A DNA stretch of 64,000 bases from JAAOII01 sp965207945 (GTDB taxonomy: Bacteria; Pseudomonadota; Gammaproteobacteria; CBDBNL01; JAAOII01), in contig OZ242303.1 in the NCBI GenBank assembly GCA_965207945.1, positions 992,001 to 1,056,000 on the forward strand. Direction: 5' to 3'. Numbering within the stretch: position 1 is the first letter of the stretch; every line of letters begins with the position of its first letter. Below the pieces are notes generated by a model. It made no database searches. It was given only the letters and a program-made list of their open reading frames with translations, and was not told the DNA's origin. The position numbers were made by a program, and so were the translations under genes. Shown in pieces: positions 53,907 through 62,359 of this stretch.

Positions 53907-55637
53907 TTATTTTGAAGATACTATCGTCAAATAACAACGTGAAATAGTATCTTCGCGGGTCTTATAATTTAAAAATTGTGGACTTATACGGCTTATCGGA
54001 TAATCAGGTTTTATCAGCAATACCTCCGCTTGATAACCATTATCTTTAAAGTCCTGCAGCCCCTGCTCTGAGGTTATGAGATAAAATCTCTCTCCCACCT
54101 CCTTATCTGTAGGTTCTAAAATGGGAACTATACTATTCATGTAGAAGTCAACTGCGGTGAGCGATGGTTTTATCCCATAAGTATACAAAGGAGTATCCGT
54201 TAGTTGATTGTTATTGATGTGATGGGCTATTTGCGAACCACACTGATATTCTAATAATTGAGGAAGTATTATACGGTTTGCCGCATAATTCAACATTATC
54301 ATTGCCATTGCTGGAGCAAATACTATCTGCAATTTCCATTGATTCTTATGACTGTATAATAAAAAAATTACAATAATTCCAAGTAGCCATACCAAAGATG
54401 TATCAATCATTGCTAATTCTAATCGCGGATTAAAAGCAATAAAAATATACCCCATAAAGATTAAAAGTAATGTAATCTGCCCTGCTTGAATAACTGCAAG
54501 CACTTTACCTAGCTTGGGATTATTTAGAGTTACAAGGAAATGGGCAATTCCTATGGAGAAGAATGGCAGCAAAATATTAATATAATGAGGCAACTGAAAC
54601 GACGCAAAAGAATATATTAAGAATAACGGTAAAGAACAGCCAAGGTAAAAAACTACAGCATCTTGACGCCAAAATACCCTGCGTGCTTGAGCACACAAAA
54701 AGACATACCATAATACTCCCCAAGGCATAAATGCCCATAAAATAGTTGTCAAATAAAACCAATATGTTCCCCTTCCGTGCACCAAACCTGTATCAACAAC
54801 TCTGCCCACCTGACTGTCCCAAAAGTAAAACTTAATAGCAGATAAATTGGATACAGTTCCCCAATCTTGCATATTAACCTGCTTATGTGGTTGGGCATCA
54901 AATTGAAAATAATATGCAATCAGCATAGGAGAGATAAATAGCAAGCATAGCGCCGCAAGTACGAACCATCTAATGTTAAAGATGATAAGGGGTTTACGTT
55001 TATAAAAAGCATGAGCGATAACACCTCCTGCAGGGATTAGCAAAATAAATATTCCTTTAGTCATTAGGGCGGCTGCCAAAGCAATAGCACCGCCTAATAT
55101 ATGAACCAATATATGAGTTAGCTGCTTGCTATCAATTAATCTGCGGCAATGATAAGCAGCCATAACAATAAATCCCAATAGAATCGCATCGGTGCGCACA
55201 TCATTATTGGAAGATATTATGTGCTGGGACACCGCCAAAATTAACACCGCCAAAGTGGCTATCTGTTCACCAAGCTCACTCTTGTACTCATAAATAGCAA
55301 GCAACCACACATATCTCAAGCCAACTAAGAACATCAATATGCTCGGCAGTTTATAAGCAAAGTTATTAACTCCAAAAACCTCAAAAGAAACAGCACTTAA
55401 CCAAAAAGTAAGATGGGGTTTATCAAGCCAATCCTCACCACGGTAGTAGAGTTCCCAATAGTTATTGGTTATTGCCATTTCACGTGCTATCTCAGCATAT
55501 AAAGCTGCATCATATTCCATGATATCTGTATCCATACCTATGGCATAAACAACAATTATGCCGAATAAGGAAAAGTAGAACAGAGATTTTTGCGATAATT
55601 GCAGTTTCTTAGCTTTTGTAAGCATATCTGTTTGCAT
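53907..55637 (-). CDS. ArnT/PMT-type membrane glycosyltransferase (GT83/GT39-like)
   Basis: A 576-residue GT-C protein with about 12 membrane spans. The first luminal loop has MEYDAALYAEIAREMAITNN, which holds the acidic catalytic residue of the PMT/ArnT fold, followed by YRGEDWLDKPHLTFWLSAVSFE-type sequence (Lys-Pro-Pro/His pattern) near 95. Such enzymes move a sugar from undecaprenyl phosphate to lipid A or protein in the periplasm. I start at ATG 55637; an upstream TTG is open. The gene is divergent from the GtrB-like gene that could make its lipid-linked donor. Confidence 0.85.
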   Translation of the reverse strand: MQTDMLTKAKKLQLSQKSLFYFSLFGIIVVYAIGMDTDIMEYDAALYAEIAREMAITNNYWELYYRGEDWLDKPHLTFWLSAVSFEVFGVNNFAYKLPSILMFLVGLRYVWLLAIYEYKSELGEQIATLAVLILAVSQHIISSNNDVRTDAILLGFIVMAAYHCRRLIDSKQLTHILVHILGGAIALAAALMTKGIFILLIPAGGVIAHAFYKRKPLIIFNIRWFVLAALCLLFISPMLIAYYFQFDAQPHKQVNMQDWGTVSNLSAIKFYFWDSQVGRVVDTGLVHGRGTYWFYLTTILWAFMPWGVLWYVFLCAQARRVFWRQDAVVFYLGCSLPLFLIYSFASFQLPHYINILLPFFSIGIAHFLVTLNNPKLGKVLAVIQAGQITLLLIFMGYIFIAFNPRLELAMIDTSLVWLLGIIVIFLLYSHKNQWKLQIVFAPAMAMIMLNYAANRIILPQLLEYQCGSQIAHHINNNQLTDTPLYTYGIKPSLTAVDFYMNSIVPILEPTDKEVGERFYLITSEQGLQDFKDNGYQAEVLLIKPDYPISRISPQFLNYKTREDTISRCYLTIVSSK

Positions 55638-55767
55638 GCAATCAATTATAACCGAGTAGATTATCAAGCATAGATTAACGAATACTTTTTAATTTACAGG
55701 GGGCTAAATACACATTTATTCTAATAATTTGTTAAAATGATGCACATTACATAAAATATACGAGAAT

Positions 55768-56709
55768 ATGCGCAACAAAAACTGGACATTGAGCATTGTA
55801 ACACCCTTTTACAATGAAGAACTAGGAGGAATGATTGATATCTATTTTCAAAAAACAATTACTGAGCTTGAAAAAATTACTCCTAATTGGGAAATAATTG
55901 CGGTGGATGACGGCAGCACTGACAATACTTTTGATATTATTCAATCATATCACGTCAAAGATAGCCGCATAAAAGTTATCAAATTAACACGTAACTTTGG
56001 TAAAGAGGTGGCATTAACTGCAGGGCTTGACCATGCTTATGGTGATGCAGTCATTCCACTTGATGCAGATTTGCAAGATCCTCCATCCCTATTCAAAGAA
56101 ATGATTGACTATTGGCAACAGGGTTACGATGAGGTTATTCCTATTCGCGTCGCAAGACAAGACCCTTTTCTAAAAAAAATAACAGCTAACCTTTTTTACG
56201 GATTAATTAATAGAATATCTGATAAACCATTTGTTTTTAAAAATGCTGGCGATTTCCGTTTAATGGATAAAAAGGTTATTAACATTATACGCGAATTAAA
56301 AGAGCATCATCGCTTTATGAAAGGGTTGTTAAGCTGGCCTGGCTTCTCTCAAAAACTTATGAAATATAACCGCCCGCCAAGAGAACATGGGAAAACAAAA
56401 TATAATTACAGAGCTATGCTACTATACGCCATTGATGGCATATTTTCTTTTTCTGTAGTTCCTATTCGCCTAATCACCCTATTTGGCTTTAGTTTATCTT
56501 TTATTATCTTCTGTTATGGCGGATATTTGATTTACCAAAAGCTATTTCTTAATCTGGCAATTCCTGGCTACACATCCACTATGGTAGCTATTCTATTCTT
56601 AGGTGGAATACAATTGACAGCTATAGGGGTTATAGGGGAGTATGTTGGCAGAATTTATAACGAAGTTAAAAAACGCCCTCTTTATGTGGTTGATGAAATA
56701 TTGCAATAA
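55768..56709 (+). CDS. gtrB: Undecaprenyl-phosphate glycosyltransferase (GtrB/DPM1 type)
   Basis: A 313-residue GT2 with a GT-A domain (VTPFYNEE at about 10-17, AVDDGSTDNT near 44-53, LDADLQDPP near 92-100) and two C-terminal membrane spans (about 225-250 and 262-285). The RNFGKEVALTAGLDHAYGDAV segment is typical of GtrB and ArnC. It loads a sugar onto undecaprenyl phosphate on the cytoplasmic face. The GT-C neighbours on both sides could use this donor. No GtrA-type flippase is visible. Confidence 0.9.
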   Translation: MRNKNWTLSIVTPFYNEELGGMIDIYFQKTITELEKITPNWEIIAVDDGSTDNTFDIIQSYHVKDSRIKVIKLTRNFGKEVALTAGLDHAYGDAVIPLDADLQDPPSLFKEMIDYWQQGYDEVIPIRVARQDPFLKKITANLFYGLINRISDKPFVFKNAGDFRLMDKKVINIIRELKEHHRFMKGLLSWPGFSQKLMKYNRPPREHGKTKYNYRAMLLYAIDGIFSFSVVPIRLITLFGFSLSFIIFCYGGYLIYQKLFLNLAIPGYTSTMVAILFLGGIQLTAIGVIGEYVGRIYNEVKKRPLYVVDEILQ

Positions 56710-56710
56710 T

Positions 56711-56764
56711 ATGAATAAAGCAATTCCACTTAGAAAATTTTTATATGATATTAGTGTATACTGA
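56711..56764 (+). pseudogene. Collapsed duplicate of the downstream GT-C-like gene
   Basis: An 18-codon frame, MNKAIPLRKFLYDISVY plus stop. Its first codons (MNK) match the start and its end (KFLYDISV) matches the end (KKFLRDISV) of the intact gene at 56795, with everything between missing. It starts 1 bp after the gtrB stop and lies partly in the direct repeat. Confidence 0.7.
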
Positions 56765-56799
56765 AGTTATTAATTTAACATATACAACATTATTATGAA
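56738..56799. repeat. Direct repeat flanking the GT-C-like gene, left copy
   Basis: 62 bp matching 58022-58084. A 14-bp identical block (GATATTAGTGTATA) is followed by a variable centre and an identical block of about 33 bp that ends in the ATG of the next gene. Confidence 0.95.
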
Positions 56800-58045
56800 T
56801 AAAATTGTAAATTTTTTCTTCTCGGATAAATTATCTCAAAGTAAAAAAATACTTTTTGTAATAATTTCTGTGACTATATGTTGTATGTCATTATCTGGTT
56901 TGGCAACAGGTGAGGGATACTTTGACACTTGGAGCGATACGCAAATAATTTCATCAATTTATGCTCATGCCAATGGATTTGATATAGATTATGAGCCATT
57001 TAAGAAACCTGTTGTCACTTTTCAGGAAGACGGAGCGATAAAGCCCTTTATTTTCTCTGGAAATGAACTTAATTTAGATGAACTTCCTGATGAAAACTCG
57101 GCGTATGGTTATTATGACAGCCAATATGTATTATTAGCTCATATAGGCGCAGTGGTCATGGAAAAAATTAGTGTCCAAGATATTACAACGATAAACAGTA
57201 TCATGTATATATCAGGTACTCTTATCAGTTTAGGTGTATTTTTATTTTTCCTGCTTTATCTGTTCAATATAAACGGCAGTATCATACCTTTATTACTTGC
57301 ACTCTCTTTATGGCCATCCGTGAAACTTGATTCAAGCTTATGGCTCAATTATGGACTATTCTTAGCGCCAGTTGCTTTAATGCCAATCATGCTTGCAAAA
57401 CTGAATTTTATAGACAACTACTGGCGGCGAGCTCTTATTTTGTTTACAATCATATTTTTATTATTTTTTATTTCAAGCTTAATAAATTATGATTACATAT
57501 CTGCTATCGCAACGGCTGTGTTAGCTTTTCATTTTTATATTATTAATAGAGAAAAAATGAATTACAGATTATGGATTCCTGAGGCAGGAATTATTTCATT
57601 TGCTATTGTAACGGGTTTATTGACAGCAATTATTTGTCATCTACAAATTGTCTCACTGGAAGAGTTTTTCCATGATGCAACAAAGCGCACTCAATTCTCT
57701 GATGTATATAAAGGGTATTGCCAGTATAATAAATGCCAAACTTATTCGGAATTAATTAATTATCTATCAGGAGCAATTACTATTTTCTTTATCATTCCTA
57801 GTATATGGATGTTTTTTACAATGAAAAACAAACAATATACTATACCCCTATTATCAATTTGCTTCTCTTTGTTTGGAATTATCTTGTGGTGTACTGTCTT
57901 TCCTTATACAATTATTCATGAGAGACATATACAACAATCTTTTGCCTATAGCATCTTTCCTATGCTATTGCTAATTAGCAGTTACTACAGTATTACTTCT
58001 CTCCCAATAAAAATAAAAAAGTTTTTACGTGATATTAGTGTATAA
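56795..58045 (+). CDS. Multi-spanning membrane protein, probably GT-C glycosyltransferase
   Basis: A 416-residue membrane protein that I do not recognise as a named family. After a first span (about 17-35) comes a long polar loop (about 36-125) with acidic groups (YFDTWSDTQ near 44-52, YYDSQY near 106-111). About nine further hydrophobic segments follow. An early membrane span, then an acidic periplasmic loop, then many spans is the layout of GT-C enzymes. Its place after gtrB fits a serotype-converting or lipid A-modifying transferase that uses an undecaprenyl-linked sugar. Function is inferred from layout and neighbours only. The unit is bounded by direct repeats. Confidence 0.55.
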   Translation: MNKIVNFFFSDKLSQSKKILFVIISVTICCMSLSGLATGEGYFDTWSDTQIISSIYAHANGFDIDYEPFKKPVVTFQEDGAIKPFIFSGNELNLDELPDENSAYGYYDSQYVLLAHIGAVVMEKISVQDITTINSIMYISGTLISLGVFLFFLLYLFNINGSIIPLLLALSLWPSVKLDSSLWLNYGLFLAPVALMPIMLAKLNFIDNYWRRALILFTIIFLLFFISSLINYDYISAIATAVLAFHFYIINREKMNYRLWIPEAGIISFAIVTGLLTAIICHLQIVSLEEFFHDATKRTQFSDVYKGYCQYNKCQTYSELINYLSGAITIFFIIPSIWMFFTMKNKQYTIPLLSICFSLFGIILWCTVFPYTIIHERHIQQSFAYSIFPMLLLISSYYSITSLPIKIKKFLRDISV

Positions 58046-58084
58046 TTAACTTTATTAATTTAACATATACAACATTATTATGAA
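58022..58084. repeat. Direct repeat flanking the GT-C-like gene, right copy
   Basis: 63 bp matching 56738-56799. It covers the last codons of the GT-C-like gene (FLRDISV), the 34-bp spacer and the ATG of the binding-protein gene. Confidence 0.95.
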
Positions 58085-58850
58085 AAAGATATTTAATATC
58101 GCTTTAGCACTATTTCTTCTAACTATTGGAAATATTGTTATGGCAAAAGATTTACGCATTGGCGTAGAAGGGGCTTACCCTCCTTTTAGCACCACCAATT
58201 CAGATGGTTCTGTTACTGGTTTTGATATTGATATTGCTGTTGCCCTATGCAAAGAGATGGGCTACAAATGCAAACTTATCAAACAAGATTGGGATGGAAT
58301 GATACCATCGCTATTGGCAAGAAAGTATGACGCTATAATCGCTTCAATGTCAATAACCGAAGAACGCAAGAAAAAAGTGGCATTCACTAGTAAATATTAC
58401 CAAATGCCCGTTAAGTTCATTTCTCGCAAGGGCGCTGGACTTAAAATATCAAATTCTGGCTTAAAAGGTAAAAAAATAGGGGTTCAACGTGCTACAACAT
58501 TTGATAACTATGCAACCGACAATTACGGCAAGGTTGCTGAGATTGTCCGCTACACAAGCCAAGAAGAGGTCTTTTTAGATCTCCAAGCAAGACGCGTTGA
58601 TACAACTCTTGCAGAACGTGCCGCAGTTGAAGAAGGTTTTCTAAGCACTTCTCCTGGCAAAAGATTTGAGCTAGTTGGTCCCGATATAACCGACGTTAAA
58701 TGGTTTGGTGATGGCATAGGTATTGCATTACGTAAAAAAGATAAGAAATTGCAGAAAGAATTTAATCAAGCAATTGCAACAATACGCAACAACGGAACTT
58801 ATAAGCGGATTAATGATAAATACTTCGCTTATGATATATTTGGCAATTAA
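58080..58850 (+). CDS. artI: Polar amino-acid ABC transporter periplasmic binding protein (ArtI/HisJ type)
   Basis: A 256-residue SBP3-family protein. A signal peptide (1-22, ending VMA) is followed by DLRIGVEGAYPPFSTTNSDG with the family's EGAYPPF motif, GFDIDIAVALCKEMG, and DWDGMIPSLLARKYDAII-type sequence. Two Cys (in LCKEMGYKC) can form the disulfide seen in arginine/lysine/ornithine binding proteins. This fits basic amino-acid uptake, with arginine most likely. The leader is shared with the gene before it through the direct repeat. A terminator-like hairpin follows. Confidence 0.9.
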   Translation: MKKIFNIALALFLLTIGNIVMAKDLRIGVEGAYPPFSTTNSDGSVTGFDIDIAVALCKEMGYKCKLIKQDWDGMIPSLLARKYDAIIASMSITEERKKKVAFTSKYYQMPVKFISRKGAGLKISNSGLKGKKIGVQRATTFDNYATDNYGKVAEIVRYTSQEEVFLDLQARRVDTTLAERAAVEEGFLSTSPGKRFELVGPDITDVKWFGDGIGIALRKKDKKLQKEFNQAIATIRNNGTYKRINDKYFAYDIFGN

Positions 58851-58902
58851 TTGTCTCTTTGATAAAAAACATTAGTTTTTAATAAACTGATAAACAATTT
58901 TT

Positions 58903-58950
58903 GAGGATATCCTGTCAGGAATGCAGCTCTTGGCGGGGTATTCTCTTTTT
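58903..58950 (+). terminator. Terminator or attenuator between artI and artQ
   Basis: GAGGATATCC (58903-58912) pairs with GGGTATTCTC (58936-58945): 10 bp with two G-U pairs and a 23-nt loop, followed by TTTTT. In the 147-bp gap of an otherwise tight operon it would let binding protein be made in excess over the permeases. Confidence 0.65.
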
Positions 58951-58997
58951 ATTTACTAACACCAACCCCAGCAAGCTTTCAAAGTAATTAACGCCTA

Positions 58998-59699
58998 ATG
59001 TTAGATAATATACTACACGGATATGGATACCAACTATGGTTGGGTGCCCAGGTTACTATAGTTCTCGCTCTAATTTCACTTCTTTTCTCTTTAATAATTG
59101 GATTAATAACAGCTCTTGGTAAATTATCAGGCAAACCGATTCTGGTATATGCTGCCAATTGTTATACCACTGTTATTCGTGGAGTGCCAGATTTAGTATT
59201 AATGCTCCTTATATTTTTTGGCGGCCAGGTTTTTGTAAACTGGTTAACTGCGGTGATTGGTTATGATGAATATATTAATGTAAGTCCGTTTATTGCTGGT
59301 GTTGTGACTCTCAGTTTTATTTTTGGTTCATATATGGGAGAAACCCTCAGAGGAGCCATTCTCAGCGTTCCCAAAGGGCAATTAGAAGCAGCTTACTCCC
59401 AAGGTATGAGTTACCTGCAAACTGTTTGGCGTATATTAATCCCACAGATGATACGCTATGCCATCCCTGGCATAAGTAATAACTGGCAAGTCCTCATGAA
59501 GACCACCGCATTTGTGTCTGTAATAGGACTTGAAGACATAGTGCGCAAAGCATCGTTGGCATCCAATAGTACTCGCCTTCCTTTTGCTTTTTACACTACA
59601 GTAGCGCTCTTTTATCTTGCCTTCACAGTGATTTCCGCCCTAATATTTTATTATTTGGAGAAAAGATACAGTCGCGGCTTTAAAACAGGAAATATATAA
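58998..59699 (+). CDS. artQ: Polar amino-acid ABC transporter permease (ArtQ type)
   Basis: A 233-residue inner-membrane permease with about five spans. The ATPase-contact loop reads GAILSVPKGQLEAAYSQGMS (about 116-135), the EAA-loop form of HisQ/ArtQ permeases. The first part (YTTVIRGVPDLVLMLLIFFGGQ) carries the RGxP(D/L) motif common to this family. It overlaps artM by 1 bp, and the two form the heterodimer. Confidence 0.92.
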   Translation: MLDNILHGYGYQLWLGAQVTIVLALISLLFSLIIGLITALGKLSGKPILVYAANCYTTVIRGVPDLVLMLLIFFGGQVFVNWLTAVIGYDEYINVSPFIAGVVTLSFIFGSYMGETLRGAILSVPKGQLEAAYSQGMSYLQTVWRILIPQMIRYAIPGISNNWQVLMKTTAFVSVIGLEDIVRKASLASNSTRLPFAFYTTVALFYLAFTVISALIFYYLEKRYSRGFKTGNI

Positions 59700-60388
59700 T
59701 GGATTTTTCTATCATAACCGATAATTTTCATCTATATTTAAAAGGACTTTCTGTAACCCTGCAGATGCTTTTTATATCCACTCCTATAGGCACCTTGTTT
59801 GGTATTATTTTATCTGTTCTTATGCTAAGCACCAACCCAATAATTCGTATTGCCAGCAAAATATTTGTTACATTCTTTCGCGGCACACCCTTATTAATTC
59901 AATTATTCATGATTTATTACGGACTCGGTCAATTTGAATTTATTCGTTCGAGTTTTTTATGGGTTGCCTTTGAAAAGCCCTATTTCTGTGCAATTTTAGC
60001 CCTGGCTTTAAACAATGCTGCTTATACTTCAGAAATATTACGTGGCGCTATTGTAGGCACTCCGCATGGAGAAATAGAGGCGGCTAGAGCTATTGGCATG
60101 TCGCGTTCTGTTGCATTCTTCAAAATTATTTTGCCAAGCGCCCTTAGACGCAGTATCCCTGCTTATAGCAATGAGGTCATTTTCATGCTACATGGGACAG
60201 TAGTAGTGAGTTTGGTTACTCTTTACGATATAACCGGAGTTGCCCGCTTCATTAATTCCCGTTACTACACCCCTTATGAGGCATTTATAACTGCCGCCTT
60301 GATGTACATGGCAATAACTTTTATATTGATAGCAATATTCAAACAAATAGAAAAACGCGGCTTAGCCTATTTAGCTCAATCCCGCTAA
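59699..60388 (+). CDS. artM: Polar amino-acid ABC transporter permease (ArtM type)
   Basis: A 229-residue permease with about five spans. It has FVTFFRGTPLLIQLFMIYYG (about 57-76), the family RGTPLLVQ motif, and the EAA loop GAIVGTPHGEIEAARAIGMS (about 115-134). It partners ArtQ and needs the ATPase encoded at 52920. The downstream nucleotidase gene starts 24 bp later on the same strand. Confidence 0.92.
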   Translation: MDFSIITDNFHLYLKGLSVTLQMLFISTPIGTLFGIILSVLMLSTNPIIRIASKIFVTFFRGTPLLIQLFMIYYGLGQFEFIRSSFLWVAFEKPYFCAILALALNNAAYTSEILRGAIVGTPHGEIEAARAIGMSRSVAFFKIILPSALRRSIPAYSNEVIFMLHGTVVVSLVTLYDITGVARFINSRYYTPYEAFITAALMYMAITFILIAIFKQIEKRGLAYLAQSR

Positions 60389-60411
60389 TTGTTTGTAAAA
60401 TAATACCTAAT

Positions 60412-61401
60412 ATGAAAAAATCAAATTTAAAAACTCTGCCTCCCTTAATTATTGGTACTTCTTCTAGCGCGCTTTTTAATTTAGCAAAAAGTGATGAGAT
60501 TTTTCGTAAAAAAGGATTAGAAGCTTATGAAATGCATCAGGTGAAGCACGAAGAAAAGGCGCTGAAGCCCGGCTATGGATTTAATCTCATTAAAAAAATT
60601 CTAGTAATAAATGAGCAAATAATGAAGCAACACTCTCTGCTCAAACCACTAATAGAAGTGGTGCTGTTATCGCGTAATAGCGCCAATACTGGACTCAGAG
60701 TATTTAATGCAATTGAAGCACATGGCTTAAACATAACCCGTGCTGCCTTTTGCGGTGGTAACAGCCCTGCTACTTATGCCAAGCCCTTTGGTTGTCATCT
60801 TTTTCTCTCTGCCAATGCCGCAGATGTTAATTCATTCATAGAAAAAAAAGTAGGCGCCGCAACTATATATGGCGAAGAAAACACCTCCCATAATAGCCCT
60901 AACCTCAATATTGCTTTTGATGGAGATGCGGTTCTCTTTTCAGACGCGGCAGAAAAAATTAACGAAAAACATGGAGTAAAAAAATTCGGTAAATCCGAAA
61001 AAGAATCTGCAAATACCCCTCTAGATCCAGGTCCCTTTAAGCCATTTTTGGAAGCATTAAGTAGCATTCAGCAAAACTATCTTAACGAAGATAAAGGCGC
61101 AAAAAAAACAAAATACTCATCACTTAGAATAAGAACCGCATTGGTCACAGCCCGCTCTGCTCCAGCACACGAAAGAGTGATACTCACTTTAAGAAAATGG
61201 GGAGTTCATCTTGATGAATGTATCTTCTTAGGCGGGCAAGATAAAGGAGAGTTTTTAAAGTCCTTCAATGCCGACATATTTTTTGATGATAAATGGGATA
61301 ATTGTGAATCAGCGTTTAAAAACGGGACTCCCAGTGGACATGTCCCACGCACATCAACCAATAAAAGAAATAAGAAAAAGAGTTCTATTAAAATAGATTA
61401 A
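60412..61401 (+). CDS. Cytosolic 5'-nucleotidase family protein (PF06189)
   Basis: A 329-residue protein of the 5'-nucleotidase I-like family. Signatures are GTSSSALFNLAKSDEIF near the start, VLLSRNSANTGLRVFNAIE (about 84-102), the acidic NIAFDGDAVLFSDAAE segment (about 166-181) and FLGGQDKGEFLKSFNADIFFDD (about 272-293). It would hydrolyse nucleoside 5'-monophosphates. The tail is Lys-rich. It is not obviously related to the transporter beside it. Confidence 0.87.
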   Translation: MKKSNLKTLPPLIIGTSSSALFNLAKSDEIFRKKGLEAYEMHQVKHEEKALKPGYGFNLIKKILVINEQIMKQHSLLKPLIEVVLLSRNSANTGLRVFNAIEAHGLNITRAAFCGGNSPATYAKPFGCHLFLSANAADVNSFIEKKVGAATIYGEENTSHNSPNLNIAFDGDAVLFSDAAEKINEKHGVKKFGKSEKESANTPLDPGPFKPFLEALSSIQQNYLNEDKGAKKTKYSSLRIRTALVTARSAPAHERVILTLRKWGVHLDECIFLGGQDKGEFLKSFNADIFFDDKWDNCESAFKNGTPSGHVPRTSTNKRNKKKSSIKID

Positions 61402-61426
61402 TACTCCCTTAAATATTTGCAACTAC

Positions 61427-61456
61427 TTGCAAGACCCTTATAGATTTCTTTATAAT
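61427..61456 (+). promoter_or_regulatory. Promoter of tRNA-Ile
   Basis: TTGCAA (61427-61432) and TATAAT (61451-61456) are separated by 18 bp. Transcription would start about 6 bp before the mature tRNA at 61469. This is the clearest sigma-70 promoter I see in the window. Confidence 0.6.
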
Positions 61457-61468
61457 ATAAATAGATGT

Positions 61469-61542
<74 letters not shown>

Positions 61543-61624
61543 TTTGATTACACATCAAACAATTATAATATGTCGTTACAGGTTAATTTATGGAAAATAT
61601 ATTACTTCTTATGCAGATTTAACT

Positions 61625-62356
61625 ATGAGTAATCTCGCTAATAAACTACGCCCTGCCAAACTATATAACCGCAGCTTATTAATTGATGCACTGCGCGGCA
61701 TAGGCATAGTGCTGATGGTTATTTTTCATTTTTTCTATGACTTAACATTGTTTAATTTAGCTGATATTCCAATGTATACCGATATTAAATGGATATCCTT
61801 TCGTTATGTCATATTAAGTTGTTTTCTTGGGGCAACTGGCGCTTCCCTATATCTGCACTACCAACGAGGTTTTAGATGGAACTCTTATGGGCGCAGATTA
61901 CTAATAATAGCGGCAAATGCAATAGCAATAACTATAGTTACTTCCTTAGTTTTATCGGATAAATATATTTTTTTTGGCATACTCCATCTGGTAGCTACTG
62001 CTTCGGTTCTTGGCTTGCTGTTTGTAAGATTTTATTGGATTAACCTTATAATAGGGGCGTTAATCATCTATATAGGATTCAACTACCAAAATGATTTATT
62101 CAATCACCCTTTACTAAGATGGTTGGGAATGGTTACACGGGTTACCAGTTCCGCTGATTTTACTCCAATATTCCCTTGGTTTGGAATAGTTCTTCTTGGT
62201 ATGTTCACTGCGCGCCTTTTAGGTAAGTACATCTACATCCAAAATGGAATACATTGGCTATATCCTTTAGCAATAAGCGGAAGATATTCATTGATTATAT
62301 ACATGCTTCATCAACCCATACTCTGGGGACTCATATATCTATACTTAATATTCTAA
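61625..62356 (+). CDS. DUF1624 membrane acyltransferase-like protein
   Basis: A 243-residue membrane protein with about seven spans. The family signature LIDALRGIGIVLMVIFHFFYDL (about 20-41, with the conserved Asp, Arg and His) places it in the heparan-alpha-glucosaminide acetyltransferase-like group (PF07786/DUF1624). These are thought to acylate sugars across the membrane. I start at ATG 61625; longer frames run back into tRNA-Ile. GILHLVA (about 121-127) holds a second conserved His. The substrate is unknown; a surface sugar would fit the neighbourhood. Confidence 0.83.
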   Translation: MSNLANKLRPAKLYNRSLLIDALRGIGIVLMVIFHFFYDLTLFNLADIPMYTDIKWISFRYVILSCFLGATGASLYLHYQRGFRWNSYGRRLLIIAANAIAITIVTSLVLSDKYIFFGILHLVATASVLGLLFVRFYWINLIIGALIIYIGFNYQNDLFNHPLLRWLGMVTRVTSSADFTPIFPWFGIVLLGMFTARLLGKYIYIQNGIHWLYPLAISGRYSLIIYMLHQPILWGLIYLYLIF

Positions 62357-62359
62357 TTA

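Noticed and set aside
61544..61624. Longer TTG start for the DUF1624 gene right after tRNA-Ile
   Set aside because: The added 27 residues are not hydrophobic or conserved and would begin 2 bp after the tRNA end; the ATG at 61625 fits the family start better.
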